From assembly GCF_016808095.1 (NCBI RefSeq), contig NC_068976.1:32482371-32546370 (forward strand): a stretch of DNA of 64,000 bases, in the 5' to 3' direction. Position 1 is the stretch's first letter. The number at the start of each line of letters is the position of its first letter. Positions 23,334 through 35,249 of the stretch are shown here, one piece after another. This DNA comes from Vigna angularis (Eukaryota; Streptophyta; Magnoliopsida; Fabales; Fabaceae). A program made the position numbers and the translations under genes. Under the pieces are notes generated by a model. It was not told the origin of the DNA, did no database searches, and worked only from the letters and a program-made list of their open reading frames with translations.

Positions 23334-23560
23334 TATCCGATTCCAAGCTCTCACCACAAAACGCTACGAGCTATATCCGATTATCTAAGGACGTGTATTT
23401 GATTACGAGACAACGTATTGGATTCTACAGGAACTCTATTCGATTACAGTCCCTCTTATTTGGTTTCACAAAGGTGTATTTGAATTCACCTTGCGTTAGT
23501 TGATTCCAAACGCGACTTATTTAGTTCCAAAGTCCTTTATTCAGTTACACGAGCTTGGAT
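23334..23560 (+). repeat. Degenerate 20-22 bp core/variable tandem array
   Basis: A 12-base core of the form TATTCGATTACA recurs at 23334, 23373, 23395, 23416, 23437, 23457, 23477, 23497, 23518 and 23538, that is every 20-22 bp after a first gap of 39. Examples are TATCCGATTATC, TATTTGATTACG, TATTCGATTACA and TAGTTGATTCCA. The 8-10 bases between cores vary freely. No protein function is evident, although the array happens to stay open in one frame (23294-23503). Confidence 0.8.
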
Positions 23561-23599
23561 TAGGTTTTTACAATAATTTTTACAATTATAGATATTATT

Positions 23600-25890
23600 A
23601 ATAATTACCATTTTATATTACTTTTACTAATAAGAACATTATGATAATCTTTAATTTCTATCAATTAAATTATTTTTTTATTTATCATATTAGTCAAATC
23701 CTACACTAATGTTCATAAAGTTTACTTCCAAATCCAGTTCCACTCACCTCTAAATATCCTAAAAAATAACAATCCACTCACTCTCAAATCTCATCAAATG
23801 TATTTACTCTCTCCTCCAAATCTATCCTATAAAGCGAGCACATCTAATTAATAAATATATTTACTTTTAGAAACAAATACACTTCACCAAATTCAAGAAA
23901 AAAATATATTAACTTTTTTAAAACGAAATATTCCTTTTTACTTAACATCTTTAAATTGTTTAACAATTACATATCAACAAATAATCACCAAATATATAGA
24001 TAAAAGTAGTATAAGCTTACAATTGTGATAATATTATTTATTTTTCATACTTATCTTATTCTATTTTAATAACATTGTTTCTCTAAAAGCAATGTAGTCT
24101 CGTGTAAAATTGCTATCATCTCTAAAAGCACTGTATACATACAAAAGACTAATTAATGGAGTGAGTTTGAAGTTACTTTTGGAATTTGGATTTTGACTTT
24201 TGCATTTCTTCATTAAACGGCAAGATAGGGTTTTTGCTTAATCCAAATCCATAAAGTATTATATATGTTCCCATGAATAATTTATGTTAATGGATTTTTA
24301 CTTAATTGAATGGTGGAGCTATTTAATTTGGTTACGTCTAATTTCTATTTTGTTAATGCTTATCTAACTGTGCTTTTATATGCCAAGAATGGCTCCCACA
24401 CTGCATACTCATGTCATTTTATTTACATTTTCTAATTTTTTTCAAATTATTTAATAAACACACTTTATTAAAAAAAATTATCTTATCATACAAAATGATA
24501 TAATAAATATGGTTAGAATCAATGACATTTGAATTACTAATATTTTAGAATTCAGTTGGAGATCTCAGCTTAATTAAAAATGAAATTAATTTATAATAAA
24601 TAAGTGAAAATAAATTTTGGAAAAGGTTATTAACTCTTTAAATAAATATAATTTTTTCATATATATTAGTGTACTAAAACTAGAAATAACAACAAGATCG
24701 GGTATAGATAGTATTATCCGGTATTCCTATCCACACAAAAAAAATCATCCGCTACCCATTTAAAAAATGTTTGCGAGTATTTTAAAATTCGTGGATATTT
24801 TTAAATATTTAAAAAATTATATTTTATAAATTTTTAAAATAAAATTTAAATAAAATTACAAATAATATATATAATATAATATAAATTAAATTAAATATAA
24901 ATTAAAATTTAATATAATTTAGTTTTAATTTTAATTAAATTTAACTTAATAAATATTAATTTAATTTTTTATTTTCTTTTTTGATAGCGGATACCCGGTA
25001 TAAATAGTATAATGCTTACATCCGATCAATTTATAAGCAGTTATTAAAATATCTATTAGACATTATCCGTAGATAATAAATGTCCGTAGATACCAACTAT
25101 ATTATATCCGTAAATACTTCGTAAACACAACTTTTTTTGTCATCCATAAACTAGAACAATGTATGGTTAAAGAGAAAATTCATTTGGACTTTTTAAAATA
25201 TGTAAAATTATTATTTAAGAAAGACTAGAATTTATCTTCAAAATCATAGTGTACAATTTTTATCAAATAAAACTATCTTATCATGCAAATGCCGTAATAA
25301 ATATATTTTTATCAATATATATTATCTTCATGAACAAATAAAATGACAGAATTGTTTATAATATACGACGATCACGATAAGAAGACACCACGTAGAGAAT
25401 TTTGTCTGAAGTAATGATTTTATATTCTTAAAATTATAATTGATGTGAATATGATAATTGAAAAATCAATTTTAGGCCTATTTACAAATACTTTTTCAGT
25501 TACTTTTTCATATTTTTCGAACACATTTAAAATTTTAAATTAAATAAATAAGTGAAACAGATAAAGAGAAATAACTTTTCAAGAAATAAAACATAGTAAA
25601 AAATCATTTTTATAATTTTCAAAAACTTCAAGAATATACATTTGTACTTTAATTTTTTATGTATGATTCTAATTTTTTTAATTTTAATTTTATTATTTTA
25701 ACTAATTAAATTACTTTTTAACAACCTTTGGATGAATATGTTAAAATAATAATCTAACTAAAAGTTTAGACATTTTTAATGTGGAGATTAAATTTTCGAA
25801 AAATTAACACTGTATATCATAAATTAAAGAAAAAAAATTATAATTTTAATAATTTAAATGTATATTTGTATTAGTTAGGAAGTATATATT
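23600..25890. other. AT-rich intergenic DNA with old repeats
   Basis: No gene. Between about 24690 and 25110 there is a repeat whose two ends contain inverted versions of GCGGATACCCGGTATA-like text ('ATCGGGTATAGATAGTATTA' on the left, 'GATACCCGGTATAAATAG' near 24990), around an AT-only core; this looks like a decayed inverted-repeat element. Confidence 0.4.
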
Positions 25891-26134
25891 TTATAGGGTT
25901 AAATATGTTTTTAGTCCTTTAACTATCAAGCGATTTTGGGTTTAGTCCCTATTCGAAAGTTTTGTTCATTTTAGTCCTCTTAGTTTTGAAACTCTTATAA
26001 TTAGTCCTTAAAATTGGACGACGTTAACTTTTTCACAAACGTGGCAAATTGCCAAGTTGCTTTTCTTTTTAGAAATTGATTGCCACGTTACTGCTGTCCA
26101 TTCCAAGCTCGTGAACGTCCAACCCTTCGTCGCC

Positions 26135-26410
26135 GGTTACCGCTTCGGCTCCGTCACCGTCGCACACAATGGAAGTCCAGATAAAGAGCCAATTGCCCTG
26201 GGATGAAATAGCTGATTGAGAAAAGTAATAGAATTACCTGGTCCCATTGTGGGTGCAAGGGTTTGTGCTTGAGGAGGCGGCACAGATGCATATGATGATG
26301 AGGACAGATTCTAGGCAAGAGATGGATTACCCATGTTTAAAGGGTGCATTGTAGCTGAAGGTATTGGCTGAGCACCTTGCAGAGATGACATGGAAGGAAA
26401 CTACAACCAA
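26135..26410 (-). pseudogene. Captured proline-rich gene fragment
   Basis: On the - strand, 'MSSLQGAQPIPSATMHPLNM' followed by 'SSSSYASVPPPQAQTLAPTM' and 'GPGNSI' reads like an exon of a host proline/serine-rich protein, with one stop. I do not recognise the source family with confidence. Its lower end runs into the left terminal inverted repeat of the carrier element. Confidence 0.45.
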
Positions 26411-26799
26411 GGAACACCAATCTTACAGCATCAACCCAAACGAGCAATTAATTAGTGACTTAGCGTAATAGAAAGTCAGCATATCAAATTTCAACTTTCC
26501 AGTATTTCCAAAGCCAGGTGATTAGAGAAAAATATAGTAAACGAATATATACCACAATACTTGCCGATAAAAATAGTTTAGGATAAAGTTGCAAACTTAA
26601 AAATCGAATTGTAATAGTACCATCGCATTATTGTATGGATGGCATAGATGTGTAGATAACAAAGGAAAGATATCATAATTATTGATTTGATCTAAAGAAA
26701 TCAATCGAAATCATATAAATTCGATTTGGTGTAATTAGGATCTGATTTAGTTTCATTCTTTTTTTAGATTAGATACCACCCCAAAATTGGGAACCGTAA

Positions 26800-27479
26800 T
26801 CACAACGGCAGAGGAGGACTTCCTCGACCTCTCTCAGGCCTTCAGTGATTTCTCCGCATGTAGCAACGACATCTCCGGTGAGCTGTAGCGCCTTGCAACA
26901 CTCCCATCATCGGAATGCGTGCAGAAGAACAATATATCTAGAGAAGTGGAGCTGAAGCCCTGCACGGGTTTCCTGCAGAGGGAGAGCTTCTCCACGGAGA
27001 TTATTGAGAGCATTTTGCCAGAGGATCTCTAGCTGACGGTGAAGATTTGCATTGACGGCCTCCAATTGTAGTTGGTGGCGGTAAAGCGCTCCGCAGCGGA
27101 GAAGCTCCGGCTGCTAGCGAAGAACCGCGCCAACAACCGAATTTTGATTGCGGAGTCCGGCGCATTGCCTGTTCTTGTTCCTCTTCTCCGTTGTAGTGAT
27201 CCTTGGACGCAGGAACATGCGGTAACCGCGCTGTTAAATCTATCTCTCCACGAGGACAATAAAATGCTGATAACCAATGCAGGAGCAGTGAAGTCGCTGA
27301 TTTATGGGTTGAAAACGAGAACGGAAACTTCGAAGCAAAACGCGGCATGCGCGCTTTTGAGCCTGGTGTTGGTGGAAGAGAACAAAAGCTCCAACGGAGC
27401 CGAAGCGGTAACCGGCGACGAAGGGTTGGACGTTCATGAGGTTGGAATGGCCAAAGATAACGTGACAATCAATTTCTAG
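26800..27479 (+). pseudogene. Captured U-box/ARM-repeat E3 ligase fragment
   Basis: From about 26815 the + strand reads 'EDFLDLSQAFSDFSACSNDI' ..., a stop, then the linker, and from 27072 an open frame of 135 codons with ARM repeats: '[20 protein letters not shown]', '[20 protein letters not shown]', '[20 protein letters not shown]' and '[20 protein letters not shown]'. These are the ARM repeats of plant U-box proteins (PUB4-like group). The U-box itself is missing and stops interrupt the upstream part (TAG near 26887 and 27030), so no working ligase is made. The last 30 codons run into the right terminal inverted repeat. The coding sequence is continuous where the family normally has long exons, so it does not tell whether capture was from DNA or RNA. 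Confidence 0.85.
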
Positions 27480-27744
27480 AAAGAAAAGCAACGTGACAGA
27501 GAGTAAAAAGGGAAGTTGGCTCGCCGTTTGCCACGTTTGTACAAAAGTTAACGTCGTCCAATTCTAAGGACTAATTATAAGAGTTTCAAAATTAAGAGGA
27601 CTAAAATGAACAAAACTTTCGAATAGGACTAAATCCAAAATCGTTTGATAGTTAAAGGACTAAAAATATATTTAACACTATTTTCTAATATTTATACTAA
27701 AATTACTATTTCACACATATATATATATATATTAATAATAATAA

Positions 27745-28760
27745 TAATAATAAGTATTATTATGATCAAAATTCATTAGAAATATTAAAAATTCGTCGAT
27801 AATAATTTTTTAATGGACTTTTGATAGATCAAAATTACCAGTAATAGAATCGTTGGTAAATTTATCGATGGAATTTTAAATTCGTCGATAATTAAAAATA
27901 TTCATAATAAACAAAGAAAAAAACCATCAGTAAGATCTATCGGTAAATACCGTAATTTGGTTCATCTTTTTTCTTGTCTCTCCTTCTTCTTTTCTCTTTT
28001 AAGGTTCAATTTTTTTCTAGACTCAGGCGAGACCACAACCCTTACAAAGACCTACTACCGCATGGCCCTCCCACCGCATGAACCTCCCACGAGAACCACC
28101 GACATCTACACTAGTCATCACCGCGAACCTCGTTGACGCATGATGACCATTTCTAACACCAGGTTCCACCATGCGCCTTTATCATTAGCGTTTTCTTTGT
28201 TCGCAATGGGATGTTTGTCAGAGTCGTTGATCTGCTCTATCCTCCTCCAAGTCGCCGGTGCAACTATGTGTATCAGCCATAATCACACGTTTTGTTTCCA
28301 TTTTTTGAAATTTGAATCTTCCAGTTGTTGCTTCTAAAAACGATAGGATGGTGATGAAATTTTTATTCTGTGTGAGTGAGTGTTTGAAAAATGGAGGATT
28401 AAGGATGAAGAATGAAAAATGAGGTGTTTATTGGAGATGGATGACATGTTTGAAAATTTTCTCAACAAACTTTGAATGAAGGATGAAGATATGGTGAACT
28501 GCAAAGTGGATATATGAGAGAAAATTTCACGCTCCGACAAAAGAAAAACTTATCGATAAATAAAATAATTATTATTATCAATGATTTTATAGACAGAAAA
28601 ATACACCGATAAATTATCCACCAATAAAATTCATTAGTAATTGAAATTTCAAAATTCATTAATAAAAATGATTGATAATTTAAATCTATCGATAAATTTA
28701 TTTTCGTCGATAGAATTTTATCAGTAATTTTAAAATTTTTTGTAATAATATATATATATA
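27745..28760. mobile_element. Non-autonomous CACTA-like element with captured DNA
   Basis: Both ends carry many copies of a subterminal motif around ATTCGTCGATAA/TATCGATAAA in opposite senses (left 27775-27955, right 28545-28735), and the right end, read inverted, begins ATTACAAAAAATTTT, close to a CACTACAAGAAA end that has lost its first bases. The centre (27960-28540) is GC-richer, with CT-rich leader-like sequence and short open frames I cannot name, as expected for captured host DNA. Target duplication not determined. Confidence 0.5.
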
Positions 28761-31440
28761 TATATATTCAATTAATTAATTCATTTACACTTTGTATAAT
28801 TAATTAAAATAAGTTTTTCCTTACATAAGATACCATTTTTCTACTCTCTTTTCATATAGCTTATTTTATGTTCTTAACTTTTGGTCAAAAGTTGGATTGT
28901 AGGTTGGCATATTTGTTTTAAAGTCTTAAATTTGCATAACTTTGGCTAAAGATGACAAGGTAATCAATTGAAGAAGAACAAAGACAACTACAAACAATAT
29001 TAATCAAAATAAATGATAACCCTGAAAATAATAATTGTTTGCTAATTCATTTATTAAGTAATAATGAAGATTGAGTTAATGATGAAATTATATTAGAGTC
29101 ACCAAAATAACCAAAACAATTAAAACAAGAAGAAAGAAAATATTTTTTGGTAATTATTTTAGTCGTGAATGTTAAAAAGTCAGAAAATAAATTAGGAAAG
29201 TTACTACACACAATATTAGACTAAAAACAACAGTGCTTATTGTCTGACAAAAAAAAGAGAGTAGAAACTTATTAAAATGAAATCCTTGCATTTGGTTATT
29301 CTTAGTAGTTTGTTTAAGAAGTTGAATTTATTTTTAGAAACAAAGATAGAAAATAAAAATAATGATATACCCTATTCTCTTTTAATAATATTTTCTTAAA
29401 AAGGGATCTGGTTGCCTAATACTTCCTAAAACGTTTAAAATATAATTTTTATCTCTATGAAATTTTAATTACAAGAGTAGTTCACTATATTAATATATTA
29501 TTCAATTATTAATAAAAAATTGTTACCATGTTTATTATAATGATATGTATGTATTAAAATTAATTATGAAAGATATTAATATATTATATAAATATGTAGG
29601 TTGATGTTATTATTATTTACATATATGTAGCATCTTTTTCAAACCAATGCAATATGTGATTAATATATCTCTGATTCAAGATATTTATTTTAATTTATAT
29701 TTATATAAAGAGAGGGAAAATATGATTAAAAAATAATTTAATATATGTATATATATATATATATTTAAAAGAGTATTTTAAAATTTAAATTAAAAAAGAT
29801 AAAGTGTGTTTTCATTCAAATATTAAACTGTCTCAACTTAGTGCGTGTGTGGCTAATGTAGTTTTTGTGTCAAAATTCGATATAGTACATAAATTAATAT
29901 TTAAAAAAACGATATAATAACAAACAAAATAGTTATATATCAAAATTTACCTTATTAATACCATAAAGTTTCATGGTAATTAAATAAATATGTAAATATG
30001 CATTATATACTATAATATAAAAAGCACGTTAAACAATATAAAAAATTGTATATAATAATTTTTGAAAGATTTTGGACAAATTAATATGCATGAGACAAAT
30101 AAACAGTTTAAAATTGTTGAATTTTTATTGATTGATTAAATGCATGAAAAATATACTTTGACACATATAATTTTTTTTTATATTCATTTAATACTATACT
30201 TCCTTATTTTTTTACTTTCTTTTTTGAAAAGTTACAAAAATTCATTCTTTTAAGACTATTTTATCTTTTGTTAAGTGTATCAAATGGATGTATTACTCTT
30301 ACTTTCTCTAAATGTATATTTTAGCTAAGTGTCTCACTTGTATAAGTGTTATTTTAAGAAAATAAATTTATCTATTGTATTTCTATATTCAAACATGAAG
30401 GTTTTGCTACCTGAATTGTCCTCATCAATGTCCTTTAAGATAACATTGAGAAAGACAAAAACAATTTTCTATAATTAAATAATTCTTTATTTATAATAAT
30501 TATTAAATTTCATGTTTTTAAATGAATATATTACTTTAAAATAAATTAAGAAAAGTGAGAGCCATTTTATTAAAAATAAGAAAATTTGGGCTTCATAAAT
30601 ATAAATTTGTTCCTGCTTCTTTTTCGTGGCGTCAAATCTTAATGAAATCGTAAAAAGAGGTATGAGTTAGCAAGAAGAGATTAATCATGATAATTCTTAT
30701 AGATGACCCATATATTCCATGAATGAAGAAAATGAATAAATTTACATTGAATCTCACTTCTCCTATGTATTTTTCTAAGAACAAATGTGTATGTCTATTT
30801 TAACATTAAAGACTGTGAATATTATTTCACCAAAAGAAGTTTCCAAAAGATCTGTCACTTTCTATATGACCTGAAACTTTCCAAAAGAAGCTTTCTGGAA
30901 TTTTTCAAATAAGATTTTTGAAATCTGATTTTTGAAACAAAATTTCTAAAATGCATGAAATGCTTTCTGGAACAAGCTTTCTCGAATAGAATTTTCAAAA
31001 TGATTTTTCCATAACAACCGTGCATGAAAACACATAAAACATTGATGTGAGGTGCAGTGATGAAAAATGTTTTTTTTGTTGTTGTTATTGTAAGGTTGCA
31101 GTTAGTAATGTAGAGATGCAGGAAGCAATAGCCTGCAATAAAAATGTCTGGTAAGTATTGGACACGTTTTTTATTTAGGCAGTGGCATTTTTAATACGTA
31201 ATTACCTTTTGCTGTCCATTTATTTTTTAATATACTTCATTTTATTTTTGTCAAAGTTTATTCCAATAATATTCTTAAATACTATTTTGGCTTCATTCAA
31301 TATTTTAAAATTTTGTTATTTAAACAATTAATTTAGTGCATAGATTAGTTAAACGTGTGGATTGATAATTGAACCGCATGAACTGATTTATTTTAAACAT
31401 ATAAAACTTATATTAAAAGACATCGTTTGTTAAAATAGGT
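28760..31440. other. AT-rich intergenic DNA
   Basis: No gene or clear element. Only short TA runs (28747-28768, 29747-29763) and homopolymer tracts. Around 30830-31010 the word TTTCCAAAAGA/TTTCTGGAA recurs irregularly. Confidence 0.5.
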
Positions 31441-31805
31441 AAACCGATTTGACCCGACCCGATCCACCAAGGGTTGGTCACTTAGTGAACCAACCCAATC
31501 CGACTCATTTATTAGTAAGTTGAAAAAATTCGAATCTGACTCGACCCACTATGGATTGATGAGTTAAATGGGTTCACTCACTTAATATAAGTTTTTCCCC
31601 ATCAACAATATAATAAAAATAATAATATTGAAACACAAAAATAATAAATAATTAAATTAATTAGATGAATTATTGAGTCAACCCGGCTCACCACGGGTTC
31701 TACCCAGGTGAGCCAGGTTGAAAACTAACCTACATAAAAAAATTACATTTTTTTCAAACCTAACCCAGCTCAAACCCGTGGTGGATCGGATTGGTTCGCG
31801 GGACT
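31435..31805. repeat. Dispersed 'GACCCGACCCGATCC' type repeat
   Basis: A passage with several copies of GGGTTGG/CCAACCC and GACCCG words in both senses ('TTGACCCGACCCGATCCACC' near 31450, 'GGTGGATCGGATTGG' near 31780), so its two ends are roughly inverted. It looks like an old inverted-repeat insertion; no coding content. Confidence 0.4.
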
Positions 31806-32215
31806 ACGTTTAATAAATCAATCTCAGTACATTTACATTAAACCAAACATTAATTTAGCAGTAAAGGGAAATATATGTGAAAACCAACCCCAATTATTTT
31901 TGTACACATGGCATACCCAATAAAGTTTCGAATGTTTCTTCCTACACCTCAAGAATTTCAGCCTCACCTCCAACTTTTCTGATAATGCCATTTTTGTCCT
32001 TTGACCGATCAAGATTCTCTTTTCCCCTATTTTTAAAACGAAAACGTTTCTTTAACAACGTTTATTTGCCAACGATTTGACAACGCCACATGGCGGTTGT
32101 CGATTGGCTGAATTTGAAAAAGAAATATATACAATTGATCAGGCGAGGGTATTATCAGAAGGGAAATTTACGAATTTTCTTTCACGCTTTCCCTATTCTT
32201 CTTTCATTTGCAGTT

Positions 32216-32287
32216 ACGTTCTCTCATCTCTCTCGTTCTCTCATCTCTTTCGTTCTCTCATCTCTCTCGTTCTCTCATATCTCTCGT
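32216..32287 (+). repeat. 18-bp tandem repeat, four units
   Basis: GTTCTCTCATCTCTCTCG is repeated four times with single-base changes. It lies in the presumed 5' leader of the Ulp1-type transposon gene; a similar leader word mix (GAGAGAGAATGAGGG, GAGAACG) occurs, inverted, at 49280-49360 in front of the second copy. Confidence 0.9.
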
Positions 32288-32559
32288 GTTCAAACCCTAA
32301 AGCCTCACCTTCTACTGGATGGTTGGTATTGTGCCTTCTTGCTGTTATGGACGTCCGTCTTATGCAACATTGAAGCCGTCTTCAACGTCCTTGTCGAGCA
32401 TTAGTATTGTGCCTTCTCGCTGTCGTGGTGTTTTTTGGTACTGCGCAAACCCTAACCATGTTCTCCAACATTGGCGTTTTCGTGTTGTGCGAACCCTAAC
32501 CATCTTCTTGACCATTGTTGTTTTGTTTATCTTATAACTGCAGGTCCAATGGCAGCCCA

Positions 32560-35030
32560 AAAAGGAAATGTAAGATGAAATGTAATTTTTTTTTATAGAT
32601 GATGTGTTATCCTTTGAGTTTTAGTTAATAATCATGTTTTGTTAATTTTGTGTAGTGGCGCCTTCGTACCTCGATGGATTCATCCACCATTGTTGAAATG
32701 AATCGCTTACTAGGAAACACTCATGTAGAGCGCATTAGGATGACTCCATTTAGGTGGTGTTTGCATATTCTAAGCCCTTTGGAGGTCAATTTGAAATTAT
32801 TGAAGGTGATGATCTGCCGCTGAGCTGGGCACGATGTTAGTTTTAGAGTTAGTCAACAATTGGTCCCATTTACTGTTTTTGATGTGTTCATGAGTTTAGA
32901 AATAGGTGGTTTAGACATCCCTTTTGATGAATAAGTAGTGGATTGGTTGGTCAAATGTTTAATCCAAAAACCACTACTTTGAAGGAGCTGATTGACATGT
33001 TTAATGTGATTGTCCAGGATCAAAACATTAAGGTTGATGTAGTATGTATGTTATATATATATTAATGTGTTTGGTTGCATTTTATTTTCCTAGGAAGTTT
33101 GTCTATGTTTCTAACATGCCTTGTGCAGTGTTAGATGACTTAGACAATTTGTGTCTATACGATTGGGGCACCGGTGTATACAAACATATTGTACATAATT
33201 TAAATAAATGTATGAAGAAAATAATGTCGGGAGCTATCGCCCAGTCACTGAGTCTTAGTGGCAATGTGGCCGTGTTGCAGGCAACATGATTTTATAATTG
33301 TTTCACTCAATAGAATGGACAACATTGTACAATATGGGTCACTATTTATTTTGATATTGTAGGCTTTGGCAGTTGAAAGACTTTCTTTGCATGGTCATGC
33401 TTCTCACAGGAGGTTCCCGTGCATATTGCGATGGTTCCCGTATAACTCAAGGACAAAAAAAATTGAACATATCTTTCAGACCGGAGGTGTAAGTCTTTCA
33501 ACCTTTGTTATATATTTTTTCGTAATTATTGATGGTCGTATTTCACTAATTTTGTTGTTTGTGTTTGGTATAGTTAAATCTCGAGTGATATGTAAGTAAG
33601 CAAGATCGTCAATTGCCCGAAATCCGTGCTATTTTTCACATGGATGACGGAGGGATGAGTGAAGGATCGTTTCCTGAACGATCCAAGGTTGAGGAAGCAG
33701 ATGATGAAAGCTCCAATGACGACACTTGGGAAGCAGGTGCTGAGGAAAGAATGAGGAAAAACAATAAAAATATCATAACATTGAATGCCAAGATTGGAGT
33801 TCTTATGAGGGAGTTAATTGAAATTTATCAAACTCCAATCTTTAATGAAGAAGCTGCATGTGGTAATGATGAAGAAGGTGGTGGTGGAGGTCATGAAGCA
33901 CCTGCAAGTGGAGGTGATGAAGAAGGTGATGGTGGATTTGATGAAGAAGCTGCTGGTGGAGCTGCTGAAGACCCTGCAGGTGCATTTAATGAACAACCAG
34001 GAGATGACGAACCTGCGCATGAAGATGAGAAAGTTTCAGCATCTCATCATCCAAGTGTTTGTATTGAAATTGATGATGATGGTGATGATGATGAAGGGGA
34101 GGTACCATTGGCGATCCCCCCTTTGCACAGTTTTGTTGGTGATCCAACCACTATTGTCGATGTTGACCAATTGTACTATGCAGTCAACGTAAGAGACACT
34201 GTACACAGGTAATTGATGAGAATTGTATTTATCATTGGTGAAAGGTGATTGTTTCTGATTGAATAATATTTATTTTTTAGGGTTGTATGTGAAATAATTG
34301 GTCAGACCTTGAGCACAACTTCATGTTACACTTTAGCACCAACCAAATACGTTGATAACACGATAACTATTATGTGACATTGCTTTATGTTTAATGTTGG
34401 TGGTTATGTTAATAATTTGTACAATTTTCATTGCGTAGGTGGTGTTATTTGCTACTACAATTGTACAAATTTGGTTTATGATTGCACAATTTCTGTTTAA
34501 AAATAAATTGCTTATTGTCATTTAATGTTGTATTGTTTAACTTGTTATTGTATTTCTTATTTGGTAGGCTGAAAATCTTCAACGATTTTTTTGCATCTTG
34601 TACAATAGACTGGAAGGGAGTATTGGACCTTTGTCTGTTGAATAAGCAAATATCTCATCCCAACCAAACTTGTAAGTTGTTATAACCATTGTCTTTAAAT
34701 ATTTGGTGTTGTCATTAATGTACGTTGTGAGAACTACTATATGTTGTGCTTGTATTGTTTCAGACATGATTGTGGAGTTATAATGTTAAAAGCAATGAAA
34801 ATTTGGGATGGAGAGGACAAATAGAATGGGAAAATCATGCCTCAATATACGAATGTAAGTATCATTATGATTGTTAGAAATATTTGATGATTGTGTTAAT
34901 TTCTAAAGTGCAAAATGTTGATTTCAGAAGGAGTTGCTTGGAATTAGAAAGAAATATGTATGTGAGTGGATCCTCGACAACGAGAACATTAGAAGAATGG
35001 AAGCGCTAGCGGAATATGGAATGTTGTAGG
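32560..35030 (+). pseudogene. Transposon-borne Ulp1-type (C48 peptidase) gene, decayed copy 1
   Basis: Exon-like pieces follow in the order of the plant genes that Mutator-type elements carry: 'WRLRTSMDSSTIVEMNRLLG' and 'VPFTVFDVFMSLEIGGLDIP' (32650-32930), 'AVLDDLDNLCLYDWGTGVYK' (about 33128-33190), 'ALAVERLSLHGHASHRRFPC' (33363-33425), an acidic Gly/Glu/Asp-rich linker (33613-34212), and at 34763 'HDCGVIMLKAMKIWDGEDK', which carries the Cys-containing DCG motif of Ulp1/SENP proteases. Stops (near 32823, 32932, 34822) and the absence of a visible catalytic His/Asp block show it is broken. Last piece: 'KKYVCEWILDNENIRRMEAL' ending TAG 35027. Family function: de-SUMOylating-type peptidase, role in transposition unknown. 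Confidence 0.7.
33613..34212 (+). CDS. Acidic Gly/Glu/Asp-rich linker frame of the Ulp1-type gene
   Basis: The longest open frame of decayed copy 1 (199 codons). It begins 'MPEIRAIFHMDDGG', has a short helical stretch with 'NAKIGVLMRELIEIYQTPIF' and then a low-complexity part of GGDEEG, FDEEAAGG and DDDGDDDEG blocks caused by GATGATGAAGAAG-type triplet expansion. It is unlikely to be a protein on its own; it is the variable hinge between the N-terminal domain and the peptidase domain. Confidence 0.45.
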   Translation: MPEIRAIFHMDDGGMSEGSFPERSKVEEADDESSNDDTWEAGAEERMRKNNKNIITLNAKIGVLMRELIEIYQTPIFNEEAACGNDEEGGGGGHEAPASGGDEEGDGGFDEEAAGGAAEDPAGAFNEQPGDDEPAHEDEKVSASHHPSVCIEIDDDGDDDEGEVPLAIPPLHSFVGDPTTIVDVDQLYYAVNVRDTVHR

Positions 35031-35094
35031 ATTGTTTCCATTTGTAGAAAATTTGTTTGTATTTAGAGGAAGATGGATTTTTTCCAATAAGATT

Positions 35095-35172
35095 GTTATA
35101 TGTACATATTGTAACAAACAATGATATATATGTACAGATTGTAACAAACAATGATATATATGTACAGATTGT
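35095..35172. repeat. 29-bp tandem repeat, about 2.7 units
   Basis: TGTACAGATTGTAACAAAC followed by AATGATATATA repeats directly after the Ulp1-type pseudogene. It marks the boundary between the gene and the ~281 bp repeat array. Confidence 0.8.
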
Positions 35173-35249
35173 TATTGCAATAAGATGATAGCTTTCATGA
35201 TTACTTTGTGTAATGTCATTTTATTTACGTTGTGTGTGTTTTGATGACA

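Larger units (their letters stand above)
25895..27680. mobile_element. Mutator-like element with captured gene pieces (Pack-MULE type)
   Basis: Long terminal inverted repeats bound the region: left about 25895-26160 and right about 27390-27680. The outer parts read GGGTTAAATATGTTTTTAG on the left and, inverted, GTGTTAAATATATTTTTAG on the right, and pair through the 'GACGTTAACTTTT' segment into sequence of captured genes. There is no transposase inside, so it is non-autonomous. A convincing 9-bp target duplication was not identified (flanks are AT-only). The content is a U-box/ARM gene piece on + and a proline-rich gene piece on -. Confidence 0.75.

Noticed and set aside
23334..23560. Resemblance of the core/variable array to a CRISPR array
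   Set aside because: Plant nuclear DNA, cores of only 12 degenerate bases, spacers of 8-10 bases and no cas genes.
27001..27491. Long open frames on the - strand (155, 82 and 83 codons)
   Set aside because: They are antisense to the captured ARM-repeat fragment and owe their openness to its codon bias.
33814..34020. - strand frame with repeated 'FFI.ST' as a repeat protein
   Set aside because: Complement of the GATGAAGAA triplet expansion in the Ulp1-type hinge.
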